A stretch of 64,000 nt of DNA from the NCBI RefSeq assembly GCF_024347415.1, contig NZ_AP025476.1, positions 2,108,001 to 2,172,000 on the forward strand, given 5' to 3'. A program made the position numbers and the translations under genes. The notes under the pieces were generated by a model. That model was not told where the DNA came from. It saw only the letters and a list, made by a program, of their open reading frames with translations, and did no database searches. This document shows positions 18,813 to 28,471 of the stretch, in pieces (positions within the stretch are counted from its first letter, which is position 1; each line of letters begins with the position of its first letter). The stretch comes from Vibrio crassostreae (GTDB taxonomy: Bacteria; Pseudomonadota; Gammaproteobacteria; Enterobacterales; Vibrionaceae).

Positions 18813-19898
18813 TTGCTTATCCAATCCAACTTTTTGTCATCGTCACTTCTTAGAACTCTATTTCTAGTCCTCGTTTTTTCCTCGATACTGTTGCCCACCC
18901 CACATTTCGTGCACGCAGCAAGTAGTAATGAGTTTTCACTACAGTCACAACCTCAAGATCCCATTTCTCAATACCAATTAGCGCAAGCGTATGAATTGGG
19001 AACGGATGTGCCTGAAAACATCGACGACGCATTCTATTGGTACTCTCAATCTGCAGATAATGGCAATGCAGATGCACAATTTAAACTCGGCGAGTGGTAC
19101 TTGGCAGGAACAAGTGTCGAGCAAGATAACAAAATGGCCCTAGAGTGGTTCATCAAAGCTGCACTGCAAGGTAACAAGAGAGCTCCAGTGGAAGTAGCAA
19201 AGATCTATGAGTCCTCACTTGAAAAGGAACTACTCCAACCATTAGATGCCGCGCAGCTATGGTATGAAGCTGCCTTAAAAGACAACCCTAATGCAGAAGA
19301 TGGCTACACCCGTGTTCTACAAGCGCAATTCAACCAGCAGCGCGCAAAGCAGATCTCTTCAATAGAACAGCTCGATGACAGCATCGACTCTGAAATCGAC
19401 AGCAGTCAGGGGCTATCTCAGCAAGTGCATTCTAGCCAAGCGACACGCTCTAAGCTCTCCAGTTCTAACCTAACCAGCTCTGAATATATGATTGGTGCTG
19501 CGTTGGCCGTGTTGATTTCAATCATCAGCATTATTGCGACTCTCGTTATCTCAAGAAAAAGACAAGCTCTAAAGTCGGGTGATTCACGACAGCAACAACA
19601 ATCACTTGAAGCGCAGCTTAGCTCGAAGGACCTTACGATTAGGCAGCAAAAACGACAACTGCACACTATGTTTCACGAATTGAAGAAGCAGAAAAACAGC
19701 AAAGGTCTGAGTAATTTGCAGGTCGCTTGTGCTCTATTTGGGTACACACCAAATTCAATACCTGACCAGAAAAGCATCAAAGTTCGATACAAACAACTGT
19801 CGAAAATCTATCACCCTGATGGTCATGGATGTGACGAAGAAATGAAACGTTTGAACAATGCGCTAAAAACCATTTTACAAAATGTTACAAAACCGTAA
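18813..19898 (+). CDS. Membrane protein with Sel1-like repeats and C-terminal J-domain
   Basis: 361 residues. A signal or first membrane segment at about 12-35; Sel1/TPR-like repeats at about 50-165 (QYQLAQAYELGTDVPENIDDAFYWY, then AQFKLGEWYLAGTSVEQDNKMALEWF); a low-complexity Ser/Gln spacer; a second membrane helix at about 226-247; a coiled-coil Gln-rich segment; and at 302-356 a J-domain-like fold with the diagnostic HPD at 334-336 (KIYHPDGHG). The repeats should face the periplasm and the J-domain the cytosol, where it could recruit DnaK. The start is a TTG at 18813 without a clear ribosome site and is uncertain. No named homologue recognised. Confidence 0.8.
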   Translation: MLIQSNFLSSSLLRTLFLVLVFSSILLPTPHFVHAASSNEFSLQSQPQDPISQYQLAQAYELGTDVPENIDDAFYWYSQSADNGNADAQFKLGEWYLAGTSVEQDNKMALEWFIKAALQGNKRAPVEVAKIYESSLEKELLQPLDAAQLWYEAALKDNPNAEDGYTRVLQAQFNQQRAKQISSIEQLDDSIDSEIDSSQGLSQQVHSSQATRSKLSSSNLTSSEYMIGAALAVLISIISIIATLVISRKRQALKSGDSRQQQQSLEAQLSSKDLTIRQQKRQLHTMFHELKKQKNSKGLSNLQVACALFGYTPNSIPDQKSIKVRYKQLSKIYHPDGHGCDEEMKRLNNALKTILQNVTKP

Positions 19899-20063
19899 AC
19901 AAACACACATCTTCATTTTCCTATATCTCAAAGATATCGATTTTATTGGTGTTGCAATCGATCCCCCTCTCAAAAACGGGTAACAAACTATTAACTAATG
20001 GGTCTTACTTGTGTCATAATTTGCGCCGAAAATACACCTGACTTAAACAGGTGAGGAGAGAAT

Positions 20064-20252
20064 ATGTTCACAATAGAAGGCGTTTGTGATTGGTGCAAAA
20101 AGCCAAGCCTAGTTAAAAAGCACGACTACCTAGATGGTAAGTGTCATCATGCATGTAAAGAGTGCAATGATATTGCAACCATTGATGTTCGCCAGTTCAA
20201 TATTGGTGAAATGGAAATGAGAGCAAAACTCTCCCAAGCGACATTGAGATAA
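20064..20252 (+). CDS. Small Cys-rich protein, putative zinc ribbon
   Basis: 62 residues preceded by an excellent ribosome site (GTGAGGAGAG). Five Cys and two His arranged as CDWCKK (residues 8-13) and CHHACKECND (27-36) make a Zn knuckle likely. It has its own terminator 22 bp past the stop, which supports a real gene. Function unknown. Confidence 0.72.
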   Translation: MFTIEGVCDWCKKPSLVKKHDYLDGKCHHACKECNDIATIDVRQFNIGEMEMRAKLSQATLR

Positions 20253-20273
20253 GCAACACCGTGAAATATAAGA

Positions 20274-20295
20274 AAGCGCCTAAGGCGCTTTTTTT
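20274..20295 (+). terminator. Terminator of the Cys-rich small gene
   Basis: Stem AAGCGCC / GGCGCTT with a 3-nt loop followed by a run of T. Confidence 0.85.
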
Positions 20296-20307
20296 GTGCT
20301 TGTGGTT

Positions 20308-20346
20308 TTCTCTCTTCTCTCTTCTCTCTTCTCTCTTCTCTCTTCT
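20308..20346. repeat. Heptanucleotide microsatellite (TTCTCTC)5.6
   Basis: Five perfect TTCTCTC units plus TTCT, just past the terminator of the preceding gene and about 210 bp ahead of the LexA box of the SulA-like gene. Polypyrimidine on the plus strand. Confidence 0.95.
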
Positions 20347-20348
20347 AT

Positions 20349-20395
20349 ACAGGTATATACAGTACTTTTCTGTCAAAACCACTGTATACACCTGT
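20349..20395. repeat. 15-bp inverted repeat resembling LexA half-sites
   Basis: ACAGGTATATACAGT (20349-20363) and ACTGTATACACCTGT (20381-20395) are inverted copies with one mismatch, 17 bp apart. Both contain CTGTATA but neither is a full CTGT-N8-ACAG box. The rest of the 20253-20595 gap up to the LexA box holds no gene I can support. Confidence 0.75.
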
Positions 20396-20533
20396 GTAAA
20401 GCTCACGTTTTTTCAACTGATGAGACAAAACAGCAAATTCATTCAAATTTAATTTATCAAATAATTTCAATGGCTTAATTACATTTCACCCATAATTCCA
20501 GACGAAATCGTCCAATAATCCCGCAAAAAACGC

Positions 20534-20576
20534 TTGATCTTATAAGCAACTAAAACTACTGTATACACATACAGCA
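20534..20576 (+). promoter_or_regulatory. SOS promoter with LexA box
   Basis: TTGATC (20534-20539), 17-bp spacer, TACTGT as -10 (20557-20562). A perfect CTGT-N8-ACAG LexA box (20559-20574) covers the -10, and its flanks match the 20-bp consensus well. Strong direct evidence of SOS control. Confidence 0.88.
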
Positions 20577-20595
20577 TGTATATAAGGACAGCAAA

Positions 20596-21003
20596 ATGAT
20601 TCAAGCACACGTTAAAGCCCAACACTCTAGCCCGCTAGTTCACTGCGCATTTACATCAGTTTCTCGTAAAAGCAAAAATTCAAACGAGGAAGCATTGTTT
20701 GCAAGAATGGCGTTGCTGTCCAATCAACACCAGTGGCTACTTTTTACGGCTCAAACACCAAGACCATCGGCTAAGCAGCTTAAGCAACATAATGTTTGCT
20801 GCGACCGTGTTATTCATATGAAAGCCTCTCATCAAATGACCGAAGTAGAGACCGTCGAGAAAGCAATCCGCTCTAAGAATGCGAGTGCGATTGTTGCAAG
20901 TGCATCGATTGATCAGTTCAGCCAACAGTACCTAAGAACATTAGGATTGCGCTTTCAGTGTGAAGTCTTCTTTATGGATGCAAATTCAGAGCGCATTCAC
21001 TAA
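20596..21003 (+). CDS. sulA: SulA-like SOS cell-division inhibitor
   Basis: 135 residues with ribosome site AAGGAC 7 bp ahead. The central part (QWLLFTAQTPRPSAKQLKQHNV, then VIHMKASHQMTEVETVEKAIRSKNASAIVAS) follows the RecA-like core of SulA, which binds FtsZ and blocks ring assembly. It lacks the N-terminal tail of E. coli SulA and is shorter than it (169). A LexA box over the promoter agrees with this role. Identity is inferred from pattern and regulation; a diverged RecA-fold SOS protein of other function is the alternative. Confidence 0.78.
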   Translation: MIQAHVKAQHSSPLVHCAFTSVSRKSKNSNEEALFARMALLSNQHQWLLFTAQTPRPSAKQLKQHNVCCDRVIHMKASHQMTEVETVEKAIRSKNASAIVASASIDQFSQQYLRTLGLRFQCEVFFMDANSERIH

Positions 21004-21041
21004 TCTAACGTCGCTCAAAAACACAGTCCAAACATACTGCC

Positions 21042-21097
21042 TTCCCCTGCCCTACAATTCGCCAATTATTCAGCGGATAGTTAGGCGGGGGTTTTTA
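21042..21097 (+). terminator. Imperfect terminator of the SulA-like gene
   Basis: CCCCTGCCCTA pairs imperfectly with TAGGCGGGGG across about 30 nt, followed by TTTTTATTT. Confidence 0.6.
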
Positions 21098-21112
21098 TTT
21101 GATCAATAGATT

Positions 21113-21162
21113 TAGCAATCGTTTGCTTTTTCTCTGGAAGCAAACAGTAGATTGGGTATAAT
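21113..21162 (+). promoter_or_regulatory. purC promoter with PurR-type box
   Basis: TAGCAATCGTTTGCTT (21113-21128) matches 12 of 16 positions of the PurR consensus ACGCAAACGTTTGCGT and keeps the CGTTTGC core. TATAAT at 21157-21162 is the likely -10. Confidence 0.7.
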
Positions 21163-21228
21163 GCCCGTCTAATCATGTGCACACCGCACTTCTCTGTATG
21201 ACGTTTGATAAAAGATAGGAATGTCTAA

Positions 21229-22332
21229 ATGAGCCTTGCTGATCAAGTTCTTGCCGTAAATGATGACCTACCAATCCGTACTGACAAACCTGTCCACAGT
21301 GGCAAGGTTCGCTCAGTCTACTGGTTAACTGAAGAAGATAGCCAACGACTAATTAAAGAGAAAGGTTACGATGTAGCACCAGATGCGCCTTTAGCAATCA
21401 TGGTGATCAGTGACCGTATCTCTGCATTTGATTGTATCTGGCGTGGTGAAGGGAATCTGAAAGGTGTTCCAGGTAAGGGAGCAGCTCTAAATGCTATCTC
21501 TAACCACTGGTTCAAATTGTTTAAAGACAACGGCCTTGCTGACAGTCATATCCTTGATATCCCTCACCCATTCGTATGGATTGTACAAAAAGCTCGCCCA
21601 GTCATGATCGAAGCGATTTGTCGTCAATACATCACAGGCTCTATGTGGCGTGCATACGCGAACGGCGAACGTGAATTCTGTGGTATCGAGATGCCTGAAG
21701 GCCTAGAGAAAGACAAGAAGCTACCAGAGCTGCTTATCACGCCTTCTACTAAAGGGATTTTGAAAGGTATTCCTGGCGTTCCAGAAGCTGATGATGTGAA
21801 CATCACACGTAACAACATCGAAGACAACTTCGCAGCATTCAACTTCACTCAGGCAAGTGACATCGCGCATTACGAGAAGCTGCTAAAAGAAGGCTTCAAC
21901 GTGATTAGCCAAGCACTGGCGAAAGTAGACCAAACCTTTGTCGACACTAAGTTTGAATTTGGTTACGTCAACGATGCTCAGGGCAAAGAAAAACTTATCT
22001 ACATGGACGAAGTTGGTACTCCAGATTCATCTCGCATTTGGGATACTCAGGAATACAACAACGGCAACATCGTTGAGAATTCAAAAGAAGGCTTCCGTCA
22101 GTTCTTGCTTAACTACTTCCCTGATGCCGACATTCTTTTGAACAAAGAACGCATGCCAGAACGTGAAGCACTAGCTCGTGACAACGAACTGCCTCTTGAT
22201 TCGCTAATGTCTCTTTCTCGTACTTACCTTGATATCGCGGCGAAAATCACAGGTGCGGAGATCGTACTGAGCGAAAATCCTAAACAAGAGATCATCGATG
22301 TACTGCGCGCTGACTATGGTCTAATCGACTAG
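21229..22332 (+). CDS. purC: SAICAR synthetase (phosphoribosylaminoimidazole-succinocarboxamide synthase)
   Basis: Joins aspartate to CAIR with ATP in purine synthesis. 367 residues, the long form typical of vibrios rather than the 237-residue E. coli form. Family motifs: GKVRSVYWL near the start, [30 protein letters not shown] and [18 protein letters not shown] at 21229 with ribosome site ATAGGA 8 bp ahead. A three-codon reading frame (ATG TCT AAA TGA, 21221-21232) starts right after the ribosome site and overlaps the purC start by 4 bp. Confidence 0.96.
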   Translation: MSLADQVLAVNDDLPIRTDKPVHSGKVRSVYWLTEEDSQRLIKEKGYDVAPDAPLAIMVISDRISAFDCIWRGEGNLKGVPGKGAALNAISNHWFKLFKDNGLADSHILDIPHPFVWIVQKARPVMIEAICRQYITGSMWRAYANGEREFCGIEMPEGLEKDKKLPELLITPSTKGILKGIPGVPEADDVNITRNNIEDNFAAFNFTQASDIAHYEKLLKEGFNVISQALAKVDQTFVDTKFEFGYVNDAQGKEKLIYMDEVGTPDSSRIWDTQEYNNGNIVENSKEGFRQFLLNYFPDADILLNKERMPEREALARDNELPLDSLMSLSRTYLDIAAKITGAEIVLSENPKQEIIDVLRADYGLID

Positions 22333-22413
22333 TCGCTTTATTGCTTAATCGCTTTACCTCAAAATAAAAAGCTAGAAAGCTAATAAGCTCGTAGACACAA
22401 GTTTCAGATACTA

Positions 22414-22440
22414 AAAGGGCCTCAATATTTGAGGCCCTTT
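22414..22440 (+). terminator. purC terminator
   Basis: 12-bp stem AAAGGGCCTCAA / TTGAGGCCCTTT, 3-nt loop, T run. Confidence 0.9.
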
Positions 22441-22489
22441 TTACGTATGCGTTTTACTATTCCTGAGAGAGATTATAGGCGAACTGAAG

Positions 22490-22867
22490 TTACAGCCTAA
22501 TCGTGAACTCTTCTCCAGAATTACCCGCAATCACTAAATGACTGCGCGATTCAATATACTCGATCTGCTCTTCTTCAAGAGAATATGGCATCACCACTTT
22601 GAGCTCATTGATCCCTTCCAGCTTCGCGAGCTTGAGTAAGGTCACAATATTCGACTCATCACTTTTACGCGTCGACATTGATTTCAATGCCATCTGCCAT
22701 AAACGATCTTCAGGGCTTGCTAGCTCTTTAATGCTATCTCGCCAGACGGTACTGAACACTGGCGCAATTGTGGTGAGTGCTTCCAGAAAAGTCCATTTTT
22801 TACTGCATGAGGCGCCAAGAAATGTTGTGTAATCGAACTCTACACGCGTCTCTTCCTGTTTATCCAT
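22490..22867 (-). CDS. Hypothetical protein
   Basis: 125 residues from the ATG at 22865-22867, which has GGGGGA 5 bp ahead; a further in-frame ATG at 22882 would include that site and is unlikely. Soluble, mixed alpha/beta; FLEALTTIAPVFSTVWRDSIKEL and a C-terminal half with strand-helix-strand look (ELKVVMPYSLEEEQIEYIESRSHLVIAG). No motif recognised. It is convergent with purC and stands alone. Confidence 0.7.
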   Translation of the reverse strand: MDKQEETRVEFDYTTFLGASCSKKWTFLEALTTIAPVFSTVWRDSIKELASPEDRLWQMALKSMSTRKSDESNIVTLLKLAKLEGINELKVVMPYSLEEEQIEYIESRSHLVIAGNSGEEFTIRL

Positions 22868-23070
22868 GATGTCCCCCGACACTTTGGCAACACAATATAC
22901 TCAATATCTATCAACTCTTTCTTTATAGCAATAGGATATAGAAGAATAGTCTTTTATGACCTTTTGATTGGTTAAAAAGGCATATAAAAATCAAACTTGT
23001 AACAAAATAAGCACTGAAAAATCATATATGCACCTATTTGATTAATATTTTAGAGATAAAACTTATCCAT

Positions 23071-25449
23071 CTATTTGATATCAATTATTCGGCTCGCTTT
23101 TTTGTACTGAATACGCCAGCCTGACCATGTCGGCAGCTCCCAACGTTTTGGCGATAACTTTCGACTACCCGATTGATAGTGAACGTAAATCAGCTTTCTC
23201 GCGGGCAAGTATTCTACATCGAGTTGCAAGTCGGCAAGGCTCAATGCAAACGGATATTTTTCCGAAAATTCTGAATAGAGCCAAGTTGGAATGCCATCGA
23301 ACGGTATGTCTGCGTGGTCAAACATTTCCAATTCGCTGACATCAGTAACCCCTAACACTTCAAGTTGCTCTATAAACCATAGCTCAAAGTTAATGTTCTC
23401 AATTTCTGGTGTGTATTGTGTTTGCTCATCGAGACCGAGTTTCACATACAGCTGCCAATGCTTAATCTCTTGAGTGCGAACCTTTGCAAAACCAGGAAGT
23501 TGAGCACCACTTACCACGAGATCGACGATAGGCTTTAATGATAGTTGCCCTTCAGCCGCGACAAGCTTGGTTGTAATCGTGCGGCCTGCGTACACCAACG
23601 CCATCTCGGTAAAGACGCCATCATCATTCACAACGGTTTCACCTTGCTCCCAATCTCCTAACTCAGCATCAACTATAAGCTCAAGAGGAATAGGTGCAGT
23701 GACCGTCGCTAAGGTCAGTGTTTGCTTAACCCCTCTTCCCGGCAAACTGTGGGTGTCTAACACCAACATAGCTTGTGCATTGTCCGGGAAACGGTTCTGG
23801 CGACCAAGTACCACCTCTAACACTCCATTAGCAAAGGCCTCTTTCCTTTTCAGCCGGCGCACAAACACCAGTTCAGGATGAAGATCCACAATAGTCTTAA
23901 GTAGTTCAATGCGTTGAAAACGTGACGCGACTTCTAGCTGAGGAAGTTCAAATACCTCACGCATTTGCTTAGCTAGACCTTGAGCTTCATTCAGTGCCTG
24001 TAGGTTTATCTCTAAATGCGGATATTCGCGACCACGCACAATCTGAATCAACAGGCTTAAATCACACCCTTCCTTCTCTTGTTGCGCCAGTGCTTCTAGA
24101 TGTTCTGCATTGTTTGATAACTGATATAAGCGAGCAGGAACGGACAACGCCGCAGTGAGATCGACCATCGCTTCTTTGAGTGCTTTGGTTTTAATTCGGG
24201 TAACAATATCGGCATACAAGGCGTCAATCGGCAGTGGATACAACTTCTTGCCGTGCTCCATAACTTGACCATCAATATTGATCGCTTCCATCGTCAGCAA
24301 GATTTGAGTTGCGCTATTTAGCGACTTCTCAGGAATAGGGTCGAGGAAAGATAAACTATCAAGAGTCGCACCACAACATGCCGCCGCCAACATAGGTTCG
24401 GTTAGCTCTTCACGCTGCAATTCAGGAGGCGTAACCAATTCTAACGCAGCGTGTTCGCCATACAAACGAACACAAACGCCGTCCATAACCCTACCCGCAC
24501 GACCCGCGCGTTGTTTGGCGCTAGCGCGTGATATGGATTTCAACATTAAGGTGGCTCTGCCGTTGCGTTGAACGGTGCGTCTTTCTAATCCTGAATCTAT
24601 CACCACGCCAATATCAGGAATGGTTAATGAGGTTTCCGCAACGTTTGTAGCAAGGATGACCTTTCTCAAACCATTACCTTCAGTATTAATATTACGACCC
24701 GATAACGCTAAATCTCGCTCTTTATCACTCACCGAGGCATGCAATTTAACGACTTGGATATCTGGATTTTTCGCTAAAGCTTGTTCGCATTGCACGATCT
24801 CTTTTTTACCCGGCAGAAAAACCAACATATCGCCATGTGAAGCAATCAGTTGATGATTCACTTCTTCCGCGATGCTCTGTTCTAGATGTCGACTATCAGG
24901 CAGTGTTCTGGATTCATTCGCTCGGTGCTCAATCTCCACTTGATAAGTACGCCCTTCACAGCTTATGCGATTCGCATCCAAATAATGAGCAAGGCGTTCA
25001 CCCTCAATGGTTGCTGATGTGATCACTAAACGATGACTCGCTTTTTGTTTCAGAATCGCCACCAGCAAGTCGATATCCCAGCGCCTCTCGTGAAACTCAT
25101 CCACCACAATTACATCAAAGCCAGCGAGTCCATCTTCTGATAACCAACGCAGCGCGATACCGGGCGTAACAAAAACAACGTCCGTTTGCTCGTTGTATTC
25201 CGATTCGAGCTTAATCGCATAGCCCACTTTGCTACCAAGCTTCTCGCCCGATTGTTGTGCGAGATATTTAGCCAGTGAAGTACACGCGATGCGTCTTGGC
25301 TCAACCACCAGAACTCGCCCATGTTGGGAAGCCCAAATTGGCAATCGCGTAGATTTACCTGATCCGGTTTCAGCCTCTACTACAAGGTGAGAATTAACGA
25401 TTTGTTGGTGGAATACATTTTGATAAGCATCGATGGGAAGTAATGACAT
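23071..25449 (-). CDS. HrpB-like DEAH-box ATP-dependent RNA helicase
   Basis: 792 residues, close to HrpB (about 810). Motif I AETGSGKST (26-34), Ia EPRRIAC, motif II DEFHE (117-121; the DEFH variant of HrpB), motif III SATIEGE, motif V VILATNVAETSLTIPDIGVVIDSGL, motif VI QRAGRAGRVMDG, then the helicase-associated region and a C-terminal HrpB-like domain. The family acts on RNA in an ATP-dependent manner; HrpB substrates are not known. Monocistronic. Since vibrios can carry more than one such helicase, I do not assign the symbol. Confidence 0.86.
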   Translation of the reverse strand: MSLLPIDAYQNVFHQQIVNSHLVVEAETGSGKSTRLPIWASQHGRVLVVEPRRIACTSLAKYLAQQSGEKLGSKVGYAIKLESEYNEQTDVVFVTPGIALRWLSEDGLAGFDVIVVDEFHERRWDIDLLVAILKQKASHRLVITSATIEGERLAHYLDANRISCEGRTYQVEIEHRANESRTLPDSRHLEQSIAEEVNHQLIASHGDMLVFLPGKKEIVQCEQALAKNPDIQVVKLHASVSDKERDLALSGRNINTEGNGLRKVILATNVAETSLTIPDIGVVIDSGLERRTVQRNGRATLMLKSISRASAKQRAGRAGRVMDGVCVRLYGEHAALELVTPPELQREELTEPMLAAACCGATLDSLSFLDPIPEKSLNSATQILLTMEAINIDGQVMEHGKKLYPLPIDALYADIVTRIKTKALKEAMVDLTAALSVPARLYQLSNNAEHLEALAQQEKEGCDLSLLIQIVRGREYPHLEINLQALNEAQGLAKQMREVFELPQLEVASRFQRIELLKTIVDLHPELVFVRRLKRKEAFANGVLEVVLGRQNRFPDNAQAMLVLDTHSLPGRGVKQTLTLATVTAPIPLELIVDAELGDWEQGETVVNDDGVFTEMALVYAGRTITTKLVAAEGQLSLKPIVDLVVSGAQLPGFAKVRTQEIKHWQLYVKLGLDEQTQYTPEIENINFELWFIEQLEVLGVTDVSELEMFDHADIPFDGIPTWLYSEFSEKYPFALSLADLQLDVEYLPARKLIYVHYQSGSRKLSPKRWELPTWSGWRIQYKKASRIIDIK

Positions 25450-25633
25450 AAAAAGGGAGCGTCGCGAAAAAGTGTGAGCAAAGTATAACGAATTATCATG
25501 TTGAAATTCGACAAGTGTGGGGCAGAGGTAAGAATATCATTTTGTTTGCTCAGATCGTGGAGAAACTATTTACAATTGAATAACTAAACCGTTATCATTT
25601 TTCAGTTACCCTTTCTCCCATATTAGGCATCCA

Positions 25634-27322
25634 ATGAACAACGATAAACGCCCTCTATATATCCCTTATGCTGGTCCTGCTCTACTAAGTACCCCTCTTC
25701 TAAACAAAGGCAGCGCATTCTCTGCTGAAGAGCGCAGTTCTTTCAACCTTGAAGGTTTGTTACCGGAAACAACCGAAACAATCCAAGAGCAAGTAGGACG
25801 TGCATACAAACAATATTGTAACTTCGAAAGTGATATGGATAAGCATATCTACCTTCGTAACATCCAAGACACTAATGAAACGCTTTTTTATCGTTTAGTT
25901 CAAAACCACATCTCTGAAATGATGCCTATCATTTACACGCCAACGGTTGGCGCAGCATGTGAGAACTTCTCAAATATTTACCGTCGTGGTCGTGGTCTGT
26001 TTATTTCATACCCGAACCGCGATCGTATCGATGATCTACTGAATAATGCGACAAACCACAACGTTAAAGTTATCGTGGTTACGGATGGTGAGCGCATTCT
26101 TGGTTTGGGAGACCAAGGCATCGGTGGCATGGGTATTCCAATTGGTAAGCTAGCACTTTACACAGCGTGTGGCGGCATTAGCCCAGCTTACATGCTACCA
26201 ATCGTGCTCGATGTGGGTACCAACAACCCTCAACGTCTTGCTGACCCAATGTACATGGGCTGGCGTCACCCTCGTATCACAGGTGCTGACTACGATGCAT
26301 TCGTTGAAGAGTTCATCCAAGCGGTTCAACGCCGTTGGCCTGATGCATTAGTTCAGTTCGAGGATTTCGCACAAAAGAACGCAATGCCACTGCTTGAGCG
26401 TTACAAAGATCGCATCTGTTGTTTCAACGATGACATCCAAGGCACAGCAGCCGTAACGGTTGGCTCTCTACTTGCAGCATGTAAAGCAGCAAACAGCAAA
26501 CTGTCAGATCAGCGTATTACCTTCTTAGGTGCGGGTTCTGCAGGTTGTGGTATTGCTGAAGCTATCATTGCTCAAATGGTGTCTGAAGGTATCAGCGATG
26601 CACAAGCTCGCTCTCAAGTTTACATGGTTGACCGTTGGGGTCTGCTACAGGAAGGCATGCAAAACCTACTTGATTTCCAACAGCGTCTTGTTCAAACCAA
26701 CGAAAACACTAAAGACTGGGAAAGCGACGGCACTGGTTTCTCTCTACTGGACGTTGTTCGCCACGCGAAGCCAACCGTATTGGTTGGTGTATCTGGTGCT
26801 CCAGGTCTATTCAGCAAAGAAGTCATCAAAGAGATGAACCTGCACTGTGAACGTCCTATCGTGTTCCCACTGTCTAACCCAACAAGCCGTGTTGAAGCGA
26901 CACCAAACGACATTATTCGTTGGACTGATGGCCAAGCACTTGTTGCGACAGGTAGCCCATTTGAGCCAGTAGTTCACAATGGCACGACTTACCCAATCGC
27001 TCAGTGTAACAACAGCTACATCTTCCCAGGTATTGGCCTTGGTGTATTAGCTGTGAATGCTTCACGCATCACTGACGAAATGCTAATGGAATCAAGCCGT
27101 GCACTTGCAACGTGTTCTCCACTAGCAATCAACGGCACAGGCGCTCTACTTCCACCATTAGAAGAAATCCACACGGTATCGAAGAAGATTGCTCTTGCTG
27201 TTGGTAAGAAGGCGATTGAACAGGGCGTTGCTCTAGAGATCACTGAAGAAGCACTGCAACAAGCGATTGACCAGCACTTCTGGCAGCCAGTTTACCGTCG
27301 TTACAAGCGCACGGCATTCTAA
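25634..27322 (+). CDS. maeA: NAD-dependent malic enzyme
   Basis: Oxidatively decarboxylates malate to pyruvate with NAD+. 562 residues, matching the E. coli MaeA/SfcA class. Motifs: [19 protein letters not shown] near 100, [25 protein letters not shown] near 155, [16 protein letters not shown] and [13 protein letters not shown] for metal and substrate, and [15 protein letters not shown] for the nucleotide site. Cytosolic tetramer in relatives. Monocistronic with its own terminator. Confidence 0.96.
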   Translation: MNNDKRPLYIPYAGPALLSTPLLNKGSAFSAEERSSFNLEGLLPETTETIQEQVGRAYKQYCNFESDMDKHIYLRNIQDTNETLFYRLVQNHISEMMPIIYTPTVGAACENFSNIYRRGRGLFISYPNRDRIDDLLNNATNHNVKVIVVTDGERILGLGDQGIGGMGIPIGKLALYTACGGISPAYMLPIVLDVGTNNPQRLADPMYMGWRHPRITGADYDAFVEEFIQAVQRRWPDALVQFEDFAQKNAMPLLERYKDRICCFNDDIQGTAAVTVGSLLAACKAANSKLSDQRITFLGAGSAGCGIAEAIIAQMVSEGISDAQARSQVYMVDRWGLLQEGMQNLLDFQQRLVQTNENTKDWESDGTGFSLLDVVRHAKPTVLVGVSGAPGLFSKEVIKEMNLHCERPIVFPLSNPTSRVEATPNDIIRWTDGQALVATGSPFEPVVHNGTTYPIAQCNNSYIFPGIGLGVLAVNASRITDEMLMESSRALATCSPLAINGTGALLPPLEEIHTVSKKIALAVGKKAIEQGVALEITEEALQQAIDQHFWQPVYRRYKRTAF

Positions 27323-27348
27323 TAAAGATCGTTAACTCCTCTTCTAAG

Positions 27349-27375
27349 AGCCTCTGCCATTGCAGGGGCTTTTTT
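27349..27375 (+). terminator. Malic enzyme gene terminator
   Basis: AGCCTCTGC / GCAGGGGCT stem with one G-U pair, loop CATT, then TTTTTT. Confidence 0.85.
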
Positions 27376-27473
27376 CTTTACACTGTCTTGTCTTTTTAAC
27401 TGATTTTTCTCATTTTTATTTGGTATTATCGAGCACTCAAAAATTAATGCTCAGTCAAAGGACCATACCGAGA

Positions 27474-28274
27474 GTGAAATTTGATTCTCACATTATCCGT
27501 AGCTACTTAAATAAAGCTTACAAAAAACTGCAAGGTTTTCTGTTTGGCGCTTTCCTCGTGTTCTTAGTAGGCAGCGCTGCGGTTATTGCGATCGATTATT
27601 GGGTTTCATGGCAAGCGGAAGATCGCATCATCTACGATATTGATGAAGTGCCCGAGCTTGAGGTCGCCGTTGTGCTTGGCACGAGCAAATATTTGGGTCG
27701 TACACTCAACGATTATTATAAGCACCGAATCGAAGCCGCGATTGAGCTCTTCGACCGTGAAAAAGTCGACCAGTTTCTGTTAAGTGGCGATAACGCTCAT
27801 CGCTCTTACAATGAGCCGTGGACGATGAAACGCGACTTGTTGAAAGCTGGCGTCCCCGATGAACGTATCAATCTAGATTATGCTGGTTTCAGAACCTTAG
27901 ACTCGATTGTTCGCGCCAAAAAGATATTCGATACCGATAACTTTCTGATCATCACCCAGAAGTTCCACTGTGAAAGAGCACTATTCATCGCCAATTCTTA
28001 CGATATTCATGCGCAGTGTTTAGCGGTTTCAGGTCCAACCCACCATTCCGGAACCTCAATACGCTTACGAGAAGTGTTTGCGCGTACAAAAGCATTCCTT
28101 GATCTGTATATTATGGGGACAACGCCAAAGTTCCTTGGACCTAAAGAGCCGATTCAACCCAGTCCAAAACCGGAATCATTTCCGATTCCAAACCCTATTA
28201 CTGACCCCACTATAAACCCTGATGTAGACCCTACAGTAAGCCCGATTGCAGGCCCAACAGAGACCGATGTGTAG
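27474..28274 (+). CDS. SanA/DUF218-family inner-membrane protein
   Basis: About 266 residues from a GTG at 27474 (AAAGGA 11 bp ahead); an in-frame ATG at 27447 is possible, and earlier codons fall inside the malic enzyme terminator. One N-terminal membrane helix (GFLFGAFLVFLVGSAAVIAIDYWV) and a DUF218 domain: VAVVLGTSKYLGRTLNDYYKHRIEAAIELF, LLSGDN, GFRTLDSIVRAKKIF, IITQKFHCERALFIA. SanA relatives affect envelope permeability and vancomycin resistance. The last ~40 residues are a Pro-rich quasi-repeat (NPITDPTINPDVDPTVSP) not usual in the family. Confidence 0.86.
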   Translation: MKFDSHIIRSYLNKAYKKLQGFLFGAFLVFLVGSAAVIAIDYWVSWQAEDRIIYDIDEVPELEVAVVLGTSKYLGRTLNDYYKHRIEAAIELFDREKVDQFLLSGDNAHRSYNEPWTMKRDLLKAGVPDERINLDYAGFRTLDSIVRAKKIFDTDNFLIITQKFHCERALFIANSYDIHAQCLAVSGPTHHSGTSIRLREVFARTKAFLDLYIMGTTPKFLGPKEPIQPSPKPESFPIPNPITDPTINPDVDPTVSPIAGPTETDV

Positions 28275-28471
28275 AAAACTACACATTTTGAATTTGTTGC
28301 CTCACACTTCCCCGTTGTTAAGCAAAAACACACCAACACTCCTTTATTAACTTGAGTAACATTCTTCCAACAAAGTCTGACCCTACATCAAGCTATATAC
28401 CTCGAAAATAATAAGCACGACTCAACGAAGTAGTGCACCAATAAAACGAGGATAAACAAAAGGAGCGCCTT

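Noticed and set aside
20349..20395. Second complete LexA box
   Set aside because: The spacing of CTGT and its partner does not give CTGT-N8-ACAG in either arm.
20261..20478. Small open frames across the heptamer tract
   Set aside because: Low-complexity translations of the repeat; no ribosome site.
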